Positions 1-11,377 of a stretch of DNA of 31,550 nt are shown piece after piece (the stretch's first letter is position 1; each line of letters begins with the position of its first letter). The translations under genes were made by a program, and so were the position numbers. The stretch comes from Gammaproteobacteria bacterium (GTDB lineage Bacteria; Pseudomonadota; Gammaproteobacteria; S012-40): assembly GCA_026982215.1 (NCBI GenBank), contig JALSHN010000036.1, positions 1-31,550 on the forward strand, in the 5' to 3' direction. The notes under the pieces were generated by a model. It was not told where the DNA came from. It saw only the letters and a list, made by a program, of their open reading frames with translations, and did not search any database.

Positions 1-922
1 TTATCTGGTGGCCGAGGCCGACGAATCCGATGCCTCCTTCCTCCACCTGCAACCCATGCTGGCGGTGGTCACCAACATCGATGCCGACCACATGGAGACC
101 TACGGTGGCGACTTCGACCGTCTGCGGGCCACCTTCCTGGACTTCCTCCATCACCTGCCCTTCTACGGCCTGGCGGTGGTGTGTCTGGACGACCCGGTGA
201 TCCGCGAGTTGCTCCCCGATATCGCCCGGCCAGTGCGGACCTATGGCTTCCACCCCGAGGCCGATCTGCGCGCCGAGGACTGGCGTCAAAGTGGGCTGGA
301 GAGCTGTTTCACCCTGGTGGAGGGTGATCAGCGCCACAGCCTGTGCGTCCGCCTCCCCGGGCGTCACAACGTCCAGAACGCCCTGGCGGCGGTGGCGGTG
401 GCCCGGGAACTGGGGCTGGGCATGGAGGCGGTGGACCGTGCGCTACGGGAGTTCCAGGGCATCGGCCGCCGGTTTCAGACCTGGGGCGAGATCACCCTGG
501 GGGGGCAACGGGTGCTGTTGGTGGACGACTACGCCCACCACCCCCGCGAGCTGGCCGCCACCCTGGCCGCTGCCCGTGCCGGCTGGCCCGATCGCCGCTT
601 GGTAGCGGTGTTCCAGCCCCATCGCTACACCCGGACCCGGGATCTGTTCGAGGACTTCACCGCCGTGCTGGAGGAGGCCGACGCCGTGGTACTGAGCGAG
701 GTCTATCCCGCTGGCGAGGCCCCCATCGCCGGCGCCGACGGCCGTGCTCTGGCCCGGGCACTGCGACTGCGGGGACGACTGGAACCGGTGTTCGCCGAGT
801 CGGTGGACGAGTTGCCCGGGTTGCTGGAGCGGGTGGTGCGCGAGGGTGACCTGGTGCTGACACTGGGAGCGGGTGACATCGGCACTTTACCCGCCCGCCT
901 GGCCGCTGGAGGTGAGGCATGA
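1..922 (+). CDS. murC: UDP-N-acetylmuramate--L-alanine ligase, C-terminal part (5' end outside window)
   Basis: Cytoplasmic ATP-dependent ligase that adds L-alanine to UDP-MurNAc, the first step of building the peptidoglycan stem peptide. The window opens inside the central ATPase domain: the first readable codons give YLVAEADESDASFLHLQP, followed by VVTNIDADHMETYGGDF, both characteristic of MurC. About 306 residues remain. The C-terminal ligase domain shows VLLVDDYAHHPREL and FQPHRYTRTRDLFEDF, the usual MurC substrate-binding blocks. The GTG at 8 is an internal valine codon and not a start; the reading frame is already open from base 2. The stop TGA at 920-922 overlaps the murB ATG (ATGA), so the two are translationally coupled. 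The order murC-murB-ddlB-ftsQ-ftsA-ftsZ is the standard dcw order, which supports the assignment. Nothing unusual is visible apart from truncation by the window edge. Confidence 0.97.
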   Translation, partial: YLVAEADESDASFLHLQPMLAVVTNIDADHMETYGGDFDRLRATFLDFLHHLPFYGLAVVCLDDPVIRELLPDIARPVRTYGFHPEADLRAEDWRQSGLESCFTLVEGDQRHSLCVRLPGRHNVQNALAAVAVARELGLGMEAVDRALREFQGIGRRFQTWGEITLGGQRVLLVDDYAHHPRELAATLAAARAGWPDRRLVAVFQPHRYTRTRDLFEDFTAVLEEADAVVLSEVYPAGEAPIAGADGRALARALRLRGRLEPVFAESVDELPGLLERVVREGDLVLTLGAGDIGTLPARLAAGGEA

Positions 923-1842
923 ACGTCCCCCTGCGCGAGGATCGGCTGGACGGGGTCTTCCAGGGGCTCCGTGGGCGTCTCACCGTGAATGAACCCCTGT
1001 CACGTCACACCAGTTGGCGGGTGGGTGGCCCGGCCCGGCGATTCTACCGCCCCGCCGATGCCGACGACCTGTGCGAGCTGTTGCGTCGCCTTCCCGAGGA
1101 CGAGCCCCGGTGGTGGCTGGGCCTGGGCAGCAATCTGCTGGTGCGTGACGGTGGCCTGCCGGGCACGGTGATCGCCACCGCCGGGGCCCTGAACGGCATC
1201 GAGCGTGTGGATGAGGAGCGGGTGCGTGCCGAGGCGGGGGTGGCCAGTGCCAAGGTGGCCCGGTTCTGTGCCCGTGCCGGTCTGGGTGGAGCGGAATTCC
1301 TCGCCGGCATCCCCGGCACCCTGGGAGGCGCCCTGGCCATGAACGCCGGGGCCTTCGGCGGAGAGACTTGGCCTCTGGTGGTCGCAGTGGAGACCATTGA
1401 TCGGCGGGGACGGGTCCGTCTGCGGCGGCCGGAGGATTTCCGCATCGGTTATCGCGAGGTCCATGGCCCGGAGGGGGAATGGTTCCTCGCCGCCCACCTG
1501 CGCCTCACCCCTGGTGTATCCCCGGAAAAGGCCCTCGGCCGCATCAAAGAACTACTGGCACGCCGTGGTGCCAGCCAGCCCACCCAGCAGCCCAGTTGCG
1601 GCTCGGTGTTCCGCAATCCCCCCGGCGATCATGCCGGACGCCTCATCGAGGCCGCCGGCCTCAAGGGGTATTGCATCGGCGGGGCCTGTGTTTCCCAGCG
1701 CCACGCCAATTTCATCGTCAACACCGGGGCGGCGCGAGCGGCGGACATCGAGGCCCTCATCCGGCACATCCAGACCGAAGTGCATCGTCACCACGGCGTC
1801 ACCCTGATCCCCGAAGTCCACATCATAGGAGAGCCGGCATGA
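919..1842 (+). CDS. murB: UDP-N-acetylenolpyruvoylglucosamine reductase
   Basis: FAD- and NADPH-dependent cytoplasmic enzyme that reduces UDP-GlcNAc-enolpyruvate to UDP-MurNAc. The 307-residue product starts with a FAD-binding half containing TSWRVGGPARRFYRP, the GLGSNLLVRDGG loop and GIPGTLGGALAMNAGAFGG. It ends with the substrate-binding half, where QPSCGSVFRNP carries the catalytic serine and LIPEVHIIG carries the catalytic glutamate. The length is nearer the shorter type II MurB (about 300 residues) than the 342-residue E. coli type I enzyme. That typing rests on length only. The start ATG at 919 overlaps the murC stop by four bases, and the stop at 1840-1842 overlaps the ddlB ATG in the same way, so the gene sits inside a tightly coupled operon with murC and ddlB. 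Confidence 0.97.
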   Translation: MNVPLREDRLDGVFQGLRGRLTVNEPLSRHTSWRVGGPARRFYRPADADDLCELLRRLPEDEPRWWLGLGSNLLVRDGGLPGTVIATAGALNGIERVDEERVRAEAGVASAKVARFCARAGLGGAEFLAGIPGTLGGALAMNAGAFGGETWPLVVAVETIDRRGRVRLRRPEDFRIGYREVHGPEGEWFLAAHLRLTPGVSPEKALGRIKELLARRGASQPTQQPSCGSVFRNPPGDHAGRLIEAAGLKGYCIGGACVSQRHANFIVNTGAARAADIEALIRHIQTEVHRHHGVTLIPEVHIIGEPA

Positions 1843-2792
1843 AGACGAGAGCGCCCGAGGCCTACGGACGGGTGGCGGTGCTCATGGGCGGCCCTGCCGC
1901 CGAGCGCGAGGTCTCCCTGGCCAGCGGACGCCAAGTCCTGGAGGCCCTGAGGCGCCGGGGCGTGGATGCCCATCCGGTGGACGTCCAGGACGCCCGGGTG
2001 GTGCGGACCCTCATGGACGGGGGCTTCGACCGGGTGTTCAACGTCCTCCACGGTCGCCTGGGGGAAGATGGCGTGGTTCAAGGCGCCCTCGGCCTCATGG
2101 GCCTGCCCTACACCGGCAGTGGGGTGCTGGCCTCGGCCCTGGCCATGGACAAGGCGCGCAGCAAGCAGCTCTGGGCTGCCGAGGGCCTGCCCACCCCGCC
2201 CTTCGCTTGGCTGGAAACCGACACCGATCCCGACGAACTGGTGGAGCAGCTGGGGCTGCCGTTGATGATCAAACCGGCTCGGGAAGGTTCCAGTATCGGC
2301 ATGAGCAAGGTGGAACGGGCGGAGGAGCTGCGTGGGGCCTGGGAGCGGGCCGCCCGCTACGACCATCGGGTGATCGCCGAGGCCTGGGTGGACGGAGCAG
2401 AATATACCGTTGCCATCCTCGGAGAAGAGGCTCTGCCCGCCATCCGCCTGGAGACCCCGCGCGCCTTCTACGACTATCAGGCCAAGTACCGCGCCGAAGA
2501 CACCCGTTATCACTGCCCCTGCGGCTTGCCGGCGGAAGAGGAGGCCCGGCTGGCGGCCCTGGCCTTGCGGGCCTTCCGGACCCTGGGTGCCCAGGGATGG
2601 GGGCGGGTGGACCTGATGGTCGATACCCAGGGACGGCCCTGGCTCATCGAACTCAACACCGTGCCGGGAATGACGGACCACAGCCTGGTGCCCATGGCGG
2701 CCCGGGCCGCCGGGATCGACTTCGACGAGCTGGTCCTTGCCATTTTGGAGACCAGCTTCGCGTCCAGGGAGGAGACATGGCCGTCCCCATGA
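1839..2792 (+). CDS. ddlB: D-alanine--D-alanine ligase
   Basis: Cytoplasmic ATP-grasp enzyme that joins two D-alanines for the UDP-MurNAc pentapeptide. The start chosen is the ATG at 1839 (MKTRAPEAYGRVAVLMGG), which overlaps the murB stop in an ATGA; the frame is open much further upstream, but only inside murB. The product is 317 residues, close to the roughly 306 of E. coli DdlB. Visible family motifs are GGPAAEREVSLASGR at the N-terminus, MDKARSKQLW, the ATP-grasp glycine-rich loop KPAREGSSIGMSKV, and the metal-binding C-terminal block GRVDLMVDTQ followed by ELNTVPGMTDHSLVP. The gene is flanked by murB and ftsQ as in other dcw clusters. The 3' end overlaps the ftsQ start region, so translation of the two is probably coupled. 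Confidence 0.97.
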   Translation: MKTRAPEAYGRVAVLMGGPAAEREVSLASGRQVLEALRRRGVDAHPVDVQDARVVRTLMDGGFDRVFNVLHGRLGEDGVVQGALGLMGLPYTGSGVLASALAMDKARSKQLWAAEGLPTPPFAWLETDTDPDELVEQLGLPLMIKPAREGSSIGMSKVERAEELRGAWERAARYDHRVIAEAWVDGAEYTVAILGEEALPAIRLETPRAFYDYQAKYRAEDTRYHCPCGLPAEEEARLAALALRAFRTLGAQGWGRVDLMVDTQGRPWLIELNTVPGMTDHSLVPMAARAAGIDFDELVLAILETSFASREETWPSP

Positions 2793-3505
2793 GCATCCAT
2801 CGTAACGGTCATCCCCTGCGCCTGGCCTTGGTGCTGTTGGCGGGGGTGGCGGTATTACCGGCCGTAGTGTGGTTGAGCGATGAAGATGTCATGCCGGTGC
2901 GTGCCATCCGCATCACCGGAGATGCCAGCCATGTGGACGTTGCTCGACTCCAGACCCGGCTGGCGGCGGCGGTGGACGGGAACTTCCTGTTCCTGGATCT
3001 GGCCCGTCTGAGTCGGGCCGCCGAGGCACTGCCCTGGGTGGCCGGGGCCGAGGTGCGGCGCATCTGGCCGGACACCCTGGAAGTGGTGTTGCGTGAGCGC
3101 GTCCCCCTGGCCCGCTGGGGGGAGGACGCCCTGCTGGACGAACACGGCGAGGTGTTCCGGCCGCAGCCCCTGCCGTCGCTGCCTGCGCTGCCCCGGCTCG
3201 AGGGTCCGCCGGGCAGCGCCGCCCGCGTGAGAGCGACTTGGGAGCGGCTCAACGAGGCCCTGGCGGGCAGTGGATTACGGATGGTGACGCTGGCGATGAA
3301 CGACCGGCGCGCATGGCACGGAACGCTGGACAACGGCATTCGTCTGCAACTGGGGCGGGGTGATCCGGAGCAACGGGTGGCGCGGTTCGCCGCCGTCTAT
3401 CCCCGCATCCTCGCCCCGCGGGCGGACGAGATCGAGCAGATCGACCTGCGCTATCCCAACGGCCTGGCGGTGCGTTGGAAGAGAGGAACGACGGAAGGTC
3501 AATGA
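2777..3505 (+). CDS. ftsQ: Cell division protein FtsQ
   Basis: Bitopic inner-membrane divisome protein that links early and late division proteins through FtsB/FtsL. The 242-residue product has a short cytoplasmic tail, one transmembrane segment at about residues 14-33, a POTRA domain at about 41-109 (PVRAIRITGDASHV through DTLEVVLRERVPLARW) and then the beta/FtsQ domain. Two starts compete. ATG 2777 has GGGAGGAG (2767-2774) just upstream, but overlaps ddlB by 16 bases. ATG 2789 would make the four-base ATGA overlap seen at the other junctions here. I chose 2777 because the Shine-Dalgarno spacing fits it and is too long for 2789; the difference is only four residues. The stop overlaps the ftsA ATG. 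Assignment rests on the POTRA region and position; FtsQ sequences diverge strongly. Confidence 0.93.
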   Translation: MAVPMSIHRNGHPLRLALVLLAGVAVLPAVVWLSDEDVMPVRAIRITGDASHVDVARLQTRLAAAVDGNFLFLDLARLSRAAEALPWVAGAEVRRIWPDTLEVVLRERVPLARWGEDALLDEHGEVFRPQPLPSLPALPRLEGPPGSAARVRATWERLNEALAGSGLRMVTLAMNDRRAWHGTLDNGIRLQLGRGDPEQRVARFAAVYPRILAPRADEIEQIDLRYPNGLAVRWKRGTTEGQ

Positions 3506-4746
3506 ATACCAGAAGGCGGGACAGAGAATTCATCGTCGGCTTGGACATCGGCACCTCCAAAGTGGTGGCCATCGTCGGCACCGTGGACGAAGAGGGCCAC
3601 ATGGAGATTGCCGGGCTGGGCAGCCATCCCTCACGTGGGCTTAAGAAAGGCGTGGTAGTCAATATCGAATCCACCGTGCAGTCCATCCAACGGGCGGTGG
3701 AAGAGGCCGAGCTGATGGCCGGCTGCCAGATCCACTCGGTGTTCACCGGCATCGCCGGCAGCCACATCAAGAGCCTCAACTCCCATGGCATCGTCGCCAT
3801 CCGTGACAAAGAAGTCACCATGAGCGACGTGGAACGGGTGATCGATGCCGCCCGCGCGGTGGCCATCCCCGCCGACCAGAAGATCATTCACGTCCTCCCC
3901 CAGGAGTTCGTCATCGACAACCAGGACGGCATCCGCGAGCCCATCGGCATGTCCGGGGTACGTCTGGAGGCCAAGGTCCACATGGTCACCGGCTCGGTGT
4001 CCGCGGCACAGAACATCATCAAATGTGTACGCCGCTGCAACCTGGAGGTGGACGACATCATCCTGGAACAACTGGCCTCCAGCTACGCCGTGCTCACCGA
4101 GGACGAAAAGGAACTGGGGGTCTGTCTGGTGGACATCGGCGGAGGCACCACCGACATCGCCGTGTTCACCGACGGGGCGATCCGCCACACCGCGGTGATC
4201 CCCATCGCCGGGGACCAGGTCACCAACGACATCGCGGTGGCCTTGCGGACCCCGACCCAGCACGCAGAAGACATAAAAATCAAATACGCCTGTGCACTCA
4301 CCCAGCTGGCCAGCCCCGAGGAGACCATAGAAGTCCCCAGTGTGGGCGACCGTCCGCCTCGACGGATGGCGCGCCAGACCCTCGCGGAAGTGGTGGAACC
4401 GCGTTACGAAGAGCTGTTCACCCTCGTTCAGGCGGAGCTCAGGCGCTCCGGCCTGGAAGACCTCATCGCCGCCGGCATGGTACTCACCGGCGGTAGCGCC
4501 AAGATGGAAGGCGTGGTGGAACTGGCCGAGGAGGTGTTCCACATGCCCGTCCGCCTCGGCATTCCCCAAGGGGTCAAGGGGCTCTCGGACGTGGTGCAAA
4601 ACCCCATCTACGCGACTGGCGTCGGCCTCCTTCTCTACGGATTGAGACATCACCAGACAGGGATGCGGGAGAACCTGGATCGTTTCGAGGGGCGATCGAG
4701 CGGCCTTTGGTCGCGAATGAAGACCTGGTTCCGAGACAATTTCTGA
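3502..4746 (+). CDS. ftsA: Cell division protein FtsA
   Basis: Actin-like ATPase that tethers FtsZ filaments to the inner membrane and recruits later divisome proteins. The ATG at 3502 (MNTRRRDREF) overlaps the ftsQ stop as ATGA and has GGAAGG a few bases upstream. A TTG codon at 3475 in the same frame is a poorer choice because it lies inside ftsQ. The product is 414 residues (E. coli 420). Motifs in order are the phosphate 1 loop GLDIGTSKVVAIVG at residues 13-26, the SHS2 1C subdomain, phosphate 2 VDIGGGTTDIAVF at about residue 211, the adenosine motif LTGGSAKMEGV near residue 330, and a C-terminal amphipathic helix ending LWSRMKTWFRDNF that would bind the membrane. It lies between ftsQ and ftsZ as expected. 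Confidence 0.98.
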   Translation: MNTRRRDREFIVGLDIGTSKVVAIVGTVDEEGHMEIAGLGSHPSRGLKKGVVVNIESTVQSIQRAVEEAELMAGCQIHSVFTGIAGSHIKSLNSHGIVAIRDKEVTMSDVERVIDAARAVAIPADQKIIHVLPQEFVIDNQDGIREPIGMSGVRLEAKVHMVTGSVSAAQNIIKCVRRCNLEVDDIILEQLASSYAVLTEDEKELGVCLVDIGGGTTDIAVFTDGAIRHTAVIPIAGDQVTNDIAVALRTPTQHAEDIKIKYACALTQLASPEETIEVPSVGDRPPRRMARQTLAEVVEPRYEELFTLVQAELRRSGLEDLIAAGMVLTGGSAKMEGVVELAEEVFHMPVRLGIPQGVKGLSDVVQNPIYATGVGLLLYGLRHHQTGMRENLDRFEGRSSGLWSRMKTWFRDNF

Positions 4747-4767
4747 TGGTTTGAGGAGGGTTCAACA

Positions 4768-5949
4768 ATGTTCGAGATCATGGACACCCGCACGCAGAAC
4801 GCGGTGATCAAGGTGATCGGCGTCGGTGGCGGCGGTGGCAACGCCGTGGAGCACATGGTCACCGCCAACATCGAAGGTGTGGAATTCATCTGCGCCAACA
4901 CCGACGCCCAGGCACTGGGCAATTCCTCGGCGCGCACCCTGTTGCAGTTGGGTGGCAGCGTCACCAAGGGGTTGGGCGCCGGCGCCGATCCCGAAGTGGG
5001 TCGCCAGGCAGCCCTGGAGGACCGAGACCGTATCGCCGAGACCCTGCAAGGGGCCGACATGGTGTTCATCACCGCCGGCATGGGGGGAGGTACCGGTACC
5101 GGTGGCGCCCCGGTGGTGGCCCAGGTGGCCAAGGAACTGGGTGCGCTCACCGTGGCGGTGGTGACCCGGCCCTTCCCCTTCGAGGGTGCCAAACGCATGG
5201 CGGTGGCCGAAGAGGGCATCAAGGAGCTGGCCCAATACGTGGACTCCCTGATCACCATCCCCAACGAGAAACTGCTCTCGGTGCTGGGTAAGCACATCAC
5301 CCTGCTCGACGCCTTCAAGGAGGCCAACAACGTGTTGTTGAACGCCGTTCAGGGCATCGCCGAGCTCATCACCCGGCCCGGGCTCATCAACGTCGATTTC
5401 GCCGATGTGCGCACGGTGATGAGCGAGATGGGCATGGCAATGATGGGTTCCGGGGTGGCCAGTGGCGAAGACCGCGCCCGGGCCGCCGCCGAGATGGCCG
5501 TGGCCAGCCCGCTTCTGGACAACATCAGCCTCTCGGGGGCACGTGGCATCCTGGTCAACGTCACCGCCGGACTGGACCTCTCCATCGGCGAATTCGAGTC
5601 GGTGGGCGCCATCATCAAGGAATTCGCCTCGGACAATGCCACCGTGGTGGTGGGTACGGTCATCGACCCCGAGATGAGCGACGAGTTGCGGGTGACGGTG
5701 GTGGCCACCGGCATCGGCGGCAGCGCCCCGGTGGAGGAGCGACCCGAGCCGGTGACGCTGGCCAAGAAGAGCAGCGGCGAGGTGGATTATGACGCCCTGG
5801 AACGCCCGGCGGTGGCCCGGCGGCCCAAGAGCCCCGAACGGGGCCTCGGAGGTGCGGCATCCGCCCCGGCCCATGCCAGTACCCCCAACCCCGATGCCGA
5901 CATGGACTACCTGGACATCCCCGCTTTCTTGCGCCGCCAGGCCGATTGA
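4768..5949 (+). CDS. ftsZ: Cell division GTPase FtsZ
   Basis: Tubulin-like GTPase that polymerises at midcell into the Z ring. It is 393 residues. The N-terminal domain carries IKVIGVGGGGGNAVEHM and the tubulin signature ITAGMGGGTGTGGAPVV; the synergy loop region contains NVDFADVRTVM, which supplies the catalytic aspartate. A short variable linker of roughly 50 residues, rich in Pro/Ala/Arg, precedes the conserved C-terminal peptide DYLDIPAFLRRQAD that binds FtsA and ZipA. A strong Shine-Dalgarno GAGGAGGG lies in the 21-base gap after ftsA, a common arrangement because FtsZ must be made in excess of FtsA. No clear terminator follows; the 163-base gap to lpxC holds no T-rich hairpin. Confidence 0.99.
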   Translation: MFEIMDTRTQNAVIKVIGVGGGGGNAVEHMVTANIEGVEFICANTDAQALGNSSARTLLQLGGSVTKGLGAGADPEVGRQAALEDRDRIAETLQGADMVFITAGMGGGTGTGGAPVVAQVAKELGALTVAVVTRPFPFEGAKRMAVAEEGIKELAQYVDSLITIPNEKLLSVLGKHITLLDAFKEANNVLLNAVQGIAELITRPGLINVDFADVRTVMSEMGMAMMGSGVASGEDRARAAAEMAVASPLLDNISLSGARGILVNVTAGLDLSIGEFESVGAIIKEFASDNATVVVGTVIDPEMSDELRVTVVATGIGGSAPVEERPEPVTLAKKSSGEVDYDALERPAVARRPKSPERGLGGAASAPAHASTPNPDADMDYLDIPAFLRRQAD

Positions 5950-6112
5950 AGGCGGACCGGGAGGGCCTGAAGCGTCAAAAAGCGGACGATTTGGCAGTTT
6001 CCCTGTGGGGAGAAGGGTACGCTGTGGTCGAATATGGCCGCTGTGATACCATGGAAAGGGCTGCCGGATCGATGGCCGGTGGGGTGCGATTGGACGAAAA
6101 CAAGGCAAAAAA

Positions 6113-7027
6113 ATGAAACAAAGGACGCTGAAAAACTGCATTCGGGCCACCGGCGTGGGATTGCATTCGGGTGAGAAGGTCTATCTCACCCTGCGTCCGG
6201 CACCCCCGGACAGCGGTATCGTCTTCCGGCGCATCGATCTCCCCGAACCGGTGGAAATCGAGGCGCGGGCGGAGAATGTCGGGGACACCCGCCTCTCCAC
6301 CACCCTGGTGAAGGACGGAGTGCGGGTGGACACGGTGGAGCATCTGTTGTCCGCCTTCGCCGGCCTGGGGATCGACAACGCCTACGTAGACCTCAGCGCC
6401 CCCGAGGTGCCGATCATGGACGGCAGCGCGGCACCCTTCGTGTTCCTCATCCAGTCCGCCGGTATCTACGAACAAGACGCACCGAAGCGGTTCGTGCGCA
6501 TCTTGCGTCGTGTGACGGTGGAAGAAGGGGACAAATGGGCCCGCTTCGAGCCCTACGAGGGCTTCAAGGTCTGTTTCTCCATCGAATTCGACCATCCGGT
6601 ATTCCGCAACCGCGACCAGTACACCGAATTCGACTTCTCCACCACCTCTTTCGTCAAGGAAGTGAGTCGCGCGCGTACCTTCGGTTTCATGCGCGACATC
6701 GAATACCTGCGTAACAACAACCTCGCCCTGGGGGGCAGTTTCGACAACGCCATCGTGGTGGACGATTACCGCATCCTCAATGAAGGCGGTCTGCGTTACG
6801 AAGATGAATTCGTCAAACACAAGGTACTGGATGCCATCGGTGACCTGTACCTGCTGGGGCACAGCCTACTGGGCCAGTTCGTGGGCCACAAATCCGGCCA
6901 TGCCCTCAACAACCGTCTCCTGCGCACGCTTCTTGCACAGCAGGATGCCTGGGAGCTGGTGAGCTTCGACGAAGAGGCCCCCTCTCCCATCGCCTTCATC
7001 CAGCCGGCCTCCCTGCTGGTGAGCTGA
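6113..7027 (+). CDS. lpxC: UDP-3-O-acyl-N-acetylglucosamine deacetylase
   Basis: Zinc-dependent cytoplasmic deacetylase that performs the committed step of lipid A synthesis. The 304-residue product matches the family length (E. coli 305). It starts with MKQRTLKNCIRATGVGLHSG. The zinc ligands are visible as His77 in VEHLLSAFAG and His236/Asp240 in KHKVLDAIGDLYLLG; the catalytic base His263 lies in GHKSGHALNN. The upstream 163-base gap contains a TTGGCA hexamer at 5991-5996, but I found no convincing -10 partner, so its promoter is unresolved. The Shine-Dalgarno is weak (AAGGC upstream of an A-tract). The stop lies only 7 bases from the convergent dciA stop, with no room for a separate terminator. 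Confidence 0.98.
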   Translation: MKQRTLKNCIRATGVGLHSGEKVYLTLRPAPPDSGIVFRRIDLPEPVEIEARAENVGDTRLSTTLVKDGVRVDTVEHLLSAFAGLGIDNAYVDLSAPEVPIMDGSAAPFVFLIQSAGIYEQDAPKRFVRILRRVTVEEGDKWARFEPYEGFKVCFSIEFDHPVFRNRDQYTEFDFSTTSFVKEVSRARTFGFMRDIEYLRNNNLALGGSFDNAIVVDDYRILNEGGLRYEDEFVKHKVLDAIGDLYLLGHSLLGQFVGHKSGHALNNRLLRTLLAQQDAWELVSFDEEAPSPIAFIQPASLLVS

Positions 7028-7034
7028 AGGCGCG

Positions 7035-7472
7035 TCAACGGCCACGCCGGGCCAGACGACGCAAGGTGTGTCCCAAGGGGTCGTCGCGGAAGCGCTCGGC
7101 GGTGCGCTCCAGGTCGGTGGCCGCCGAGGGCGGCAGGCGCGGCGGTCCACGACGGGGGACCGTGGGCGGTGCGGCGGGCGGCTGGACCTTGACCTGCAGG
7201 CGGGCATCGTCCCGCTCCAACAGGGCGGGGGCGAGCTGGGAGGCGAGAAAGCGCAGTTGCGTGGCCCAAGCCGCGGAGTCCACGTGGACGACGAGCAGAC
7301 CACCGCGCACATTGGCCACCCGGCAATGTTCCGACAGCGGATGGGGCAGGAGGTCCCGAAGGCGGCGGTCCAAGGACAAAAGCGCCTCGCTGCGGCGGTG
7401 GAGACGAGCCAAGGAGCCGCTTTCACCACCGAGGATGGCGCCCAGGGCACGGGGGGTTTTGGATCGTGGCAT
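7035..7472 (-). CDS. dciA: DUF721 protein, probable replicative helicase loader DciA
   Basis: The 145-residue product contains a DUF721 domain over roughly its first 90 residues (LGAILGG, LLPHPLSEHCRVANVRGG, LLVVHVDSAAWATQLRFLASQL), the KH-like fold of DciA. DciA interacts with the DnaB helicase and is the ancestral bacterial helicase loader where DnaC or DnaI is absent. The C-terminal 45 residues are rich in Pro and Arg and look disordered, as in other DciA proteins. I chose the ATG at 7472 (MPRSKTPRAL); the frame continues upstream to 7592, but that would run into the divergent peptidase gene and lacks family similarity. The gene converges on lpxC and diverges from the M23 gene across 54 bases. 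DUF721 genes between lpxC and secA are common in non-enteric gammaproteobacteria. Function is assigned from the family. Confidence 0.85.
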   Translation of the reverse strand: MPRSKTPRALGAILGGESGSLARLHRRSEALLSLDRRLRDLLPHPLSEHCRVANVRGGLLVVHVDSAAWATQLRFLASQLAPALLERDDARLQVKVQPPAAPPTVPRRGPPRLPPSAATDLERTAERFRDDPLGHTLRRLARRGR

Positions 7473-7526
7473 GGTCAAGAATCCGAGGGAACGGTCGATA
7501 AATACTAACAAAGGGAAGGGGTCGCC

Positions 7527-8453
7527 ATGAGCATTCTCGTCGTCACCAAAAGATCGGGCTCGATAGGCAAGCTCCACCTCAACCGGTGGCATCTCGGGGC
7601 CGCGTTATTTGCCGGTCTGACCCTGGCGGCCGGGCTGGTCTATACCGGTATTCGCATCGGCCAGGCCGAGGTCGCCCCCGATGTGATGATCGAACAGCTG
7701 CGCCAGGAATTGGCCGCCCAACAGGCCGAAGTGGAGGCCATGCGGCGCAAGGCCGAAGAGAACATGAATGCTCTCGCCCTGCGTATGGGCGAGCTCAAAT
7801 CACACATCATCCGTCTGGACGCCTTGGGCGAGCGGCTCATCGAGATGGCCGATCTGGACAAGGGGGAATTCGATTTCCGCAACGCCCCCGGCCAGGGCGG
7901 CCCCGAGACCGTGACCGATGAAGCGGGGGGGCGCACCATGACGGTGGCCGATTTCCTCGGCGAGCTCGACGAGCTCTCCCGCCAGATCGAGAGTCGCTCC
8001 CTGCAACTGGAGGTGTTGGAAGACCTGCTCATGAGCCGTAACCTGCAAGACGAAGTCTTCCCCACCGGCCGTCCGGTGAAACGCGGCTGGATCTCCTCGT
8101 ATTTCGGTTATCGCACCGATCCCTTCAACGGCCGCATCGCCCACCACGACGGCATCGACATCGCCGGCAAGGAAGGCAGTGAAGTGATCGCGGTGGCTTC
8201 CGGCGTGGTCACCTGGGCCGGTCCGCGTTATGGTTACGGCAACCTGGTGGAGATCAACCACGGCAATGGTTACGTCACCCGTTACGGCCACAACAAGGAA
8301 ATCGTGGTCAAGGTGGGTGATACGGTGAAAAAGGGCGATACCATCGCCAAGATGGGCTCTACCGGACGGTCCACCGGGCCTCACGTCCACTTCGAGGTGC
8401 ACCGCAATGGCAAGGTGGTGGACCCGATCCGCTACGTGCGCGCCGCCCGCTGA
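7527..8453 (+). CDS. M23 (LytM-type) peptidase, membrane-anchored
   Basis: Likely a periplasmic peptidoglycan endopeptidase or regulator anchored in the inner membrane. The 308 residues show a short cytoplasmic N-terminus, one transmembrane helix at about residues 22-42, a coiled-coil stretch at about 50-110 (repeated Glu/Gln/Ala heptad-like pattern), a linker, and a C-terminal LytM domain at about 185-305. The catalytic set looks complete: HxxxD at His207/Asp211 (HHDGIDIAG), His255 in TRYGHN and the HxH at His286/His288 in GPHVHFEV, so it should be an active zinc peptidase and not a degenerate EnvC/NlpD-type activator. A Shine-Dalgarno GGGAAGGGG precedes the ATG. It occupies the place before secA where E. 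coli has secM; the same order (dciA, M23, secA) occurs in other gammaproteobacteria. Confidence 0.93.
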   Translation: MSILVVTKRSGSIGKLHLNRWHLGAALFAGLTLAAGLVYTGIRIGQAEVAPDVMIEQLRQELAAQQAEVEAMRRKAEENMNALALRMGELKSHIIRLDALGERLIEMADLDKGEFDFRNAPGQGGPETVTDEAGGRTMTVADFLGELDELSRQIESRSLQLEVLEDLLMSRNLQDEVFPTGRPVKRGWISSYFGYRTDPFNGRIAHHDGIDIAGKEGSEVIAVASGVVTWAGPRYGYGNLVEINHGNGYVTRYGHNKEIVVKVGDTVKKGDTIAKMGSTGRSTGPHVHFEVHRNGKVVDPIRYVRAAR

Positions 8454-8532
8454 GCCGCGGTCTCGGAACCCCTCCACGCCCCGGTGATCTAACCACTCCG
8501 CAATTCCCCGCGGGCGGTGGGATCGGCATCGT

Positions 8533-8561
8533 TTGGTGCCGCTTTCGCCTGTGTCTATAAT
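8533..8561 (+). promoter_or_regulatory. Predicted sigma70-type promoter of secA
   Basis: TTGGTG (8533-8538), a 17-base spacer and a perfect TATAAT (8556-8561). The start site would be near 8568, giving a leader of about 78 bases before the secA ATG. It is one of the clearest housekeeping promoters in the window. The rest of the 192-base gap between the M23 gene and secA shows no other structure I trust. Confidence 0.75.
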
Positions 8562-8645
8562 GCGTCTTTCCCACGAATCCCCGCGCCCCGCCGCTTCGGC
8601 TCCAGGGCCCCTCAATTCATCAAAAACCGAGTCGACGAACGCCAC

Positions 8646-11372
<2,727 letters not shown>

Positions 11373-11377
11373 GGGAA

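Noticed and set aside
5950..6112. Promoter for lpxC based on TTGGCA at 5991-5996
   Set aside because: No acceptable -10 at 16-18 bases; the downstream GATACC has no matching -35. A promoter may exist but cannot be supported.
8517..8645. Possible longer N-terminus for SecA
   Set aside because: The extension has no SecA similarity and overlaps the TTGGTG-N17-TATAAT promoter.
8454..8645. A SecM-like arrest peptide or riboswitch ahead of secA
   Set aside because: No small ORF with an arrest-like C-terminus is present after the promoter, and no recognisable riboswitch core is seen.
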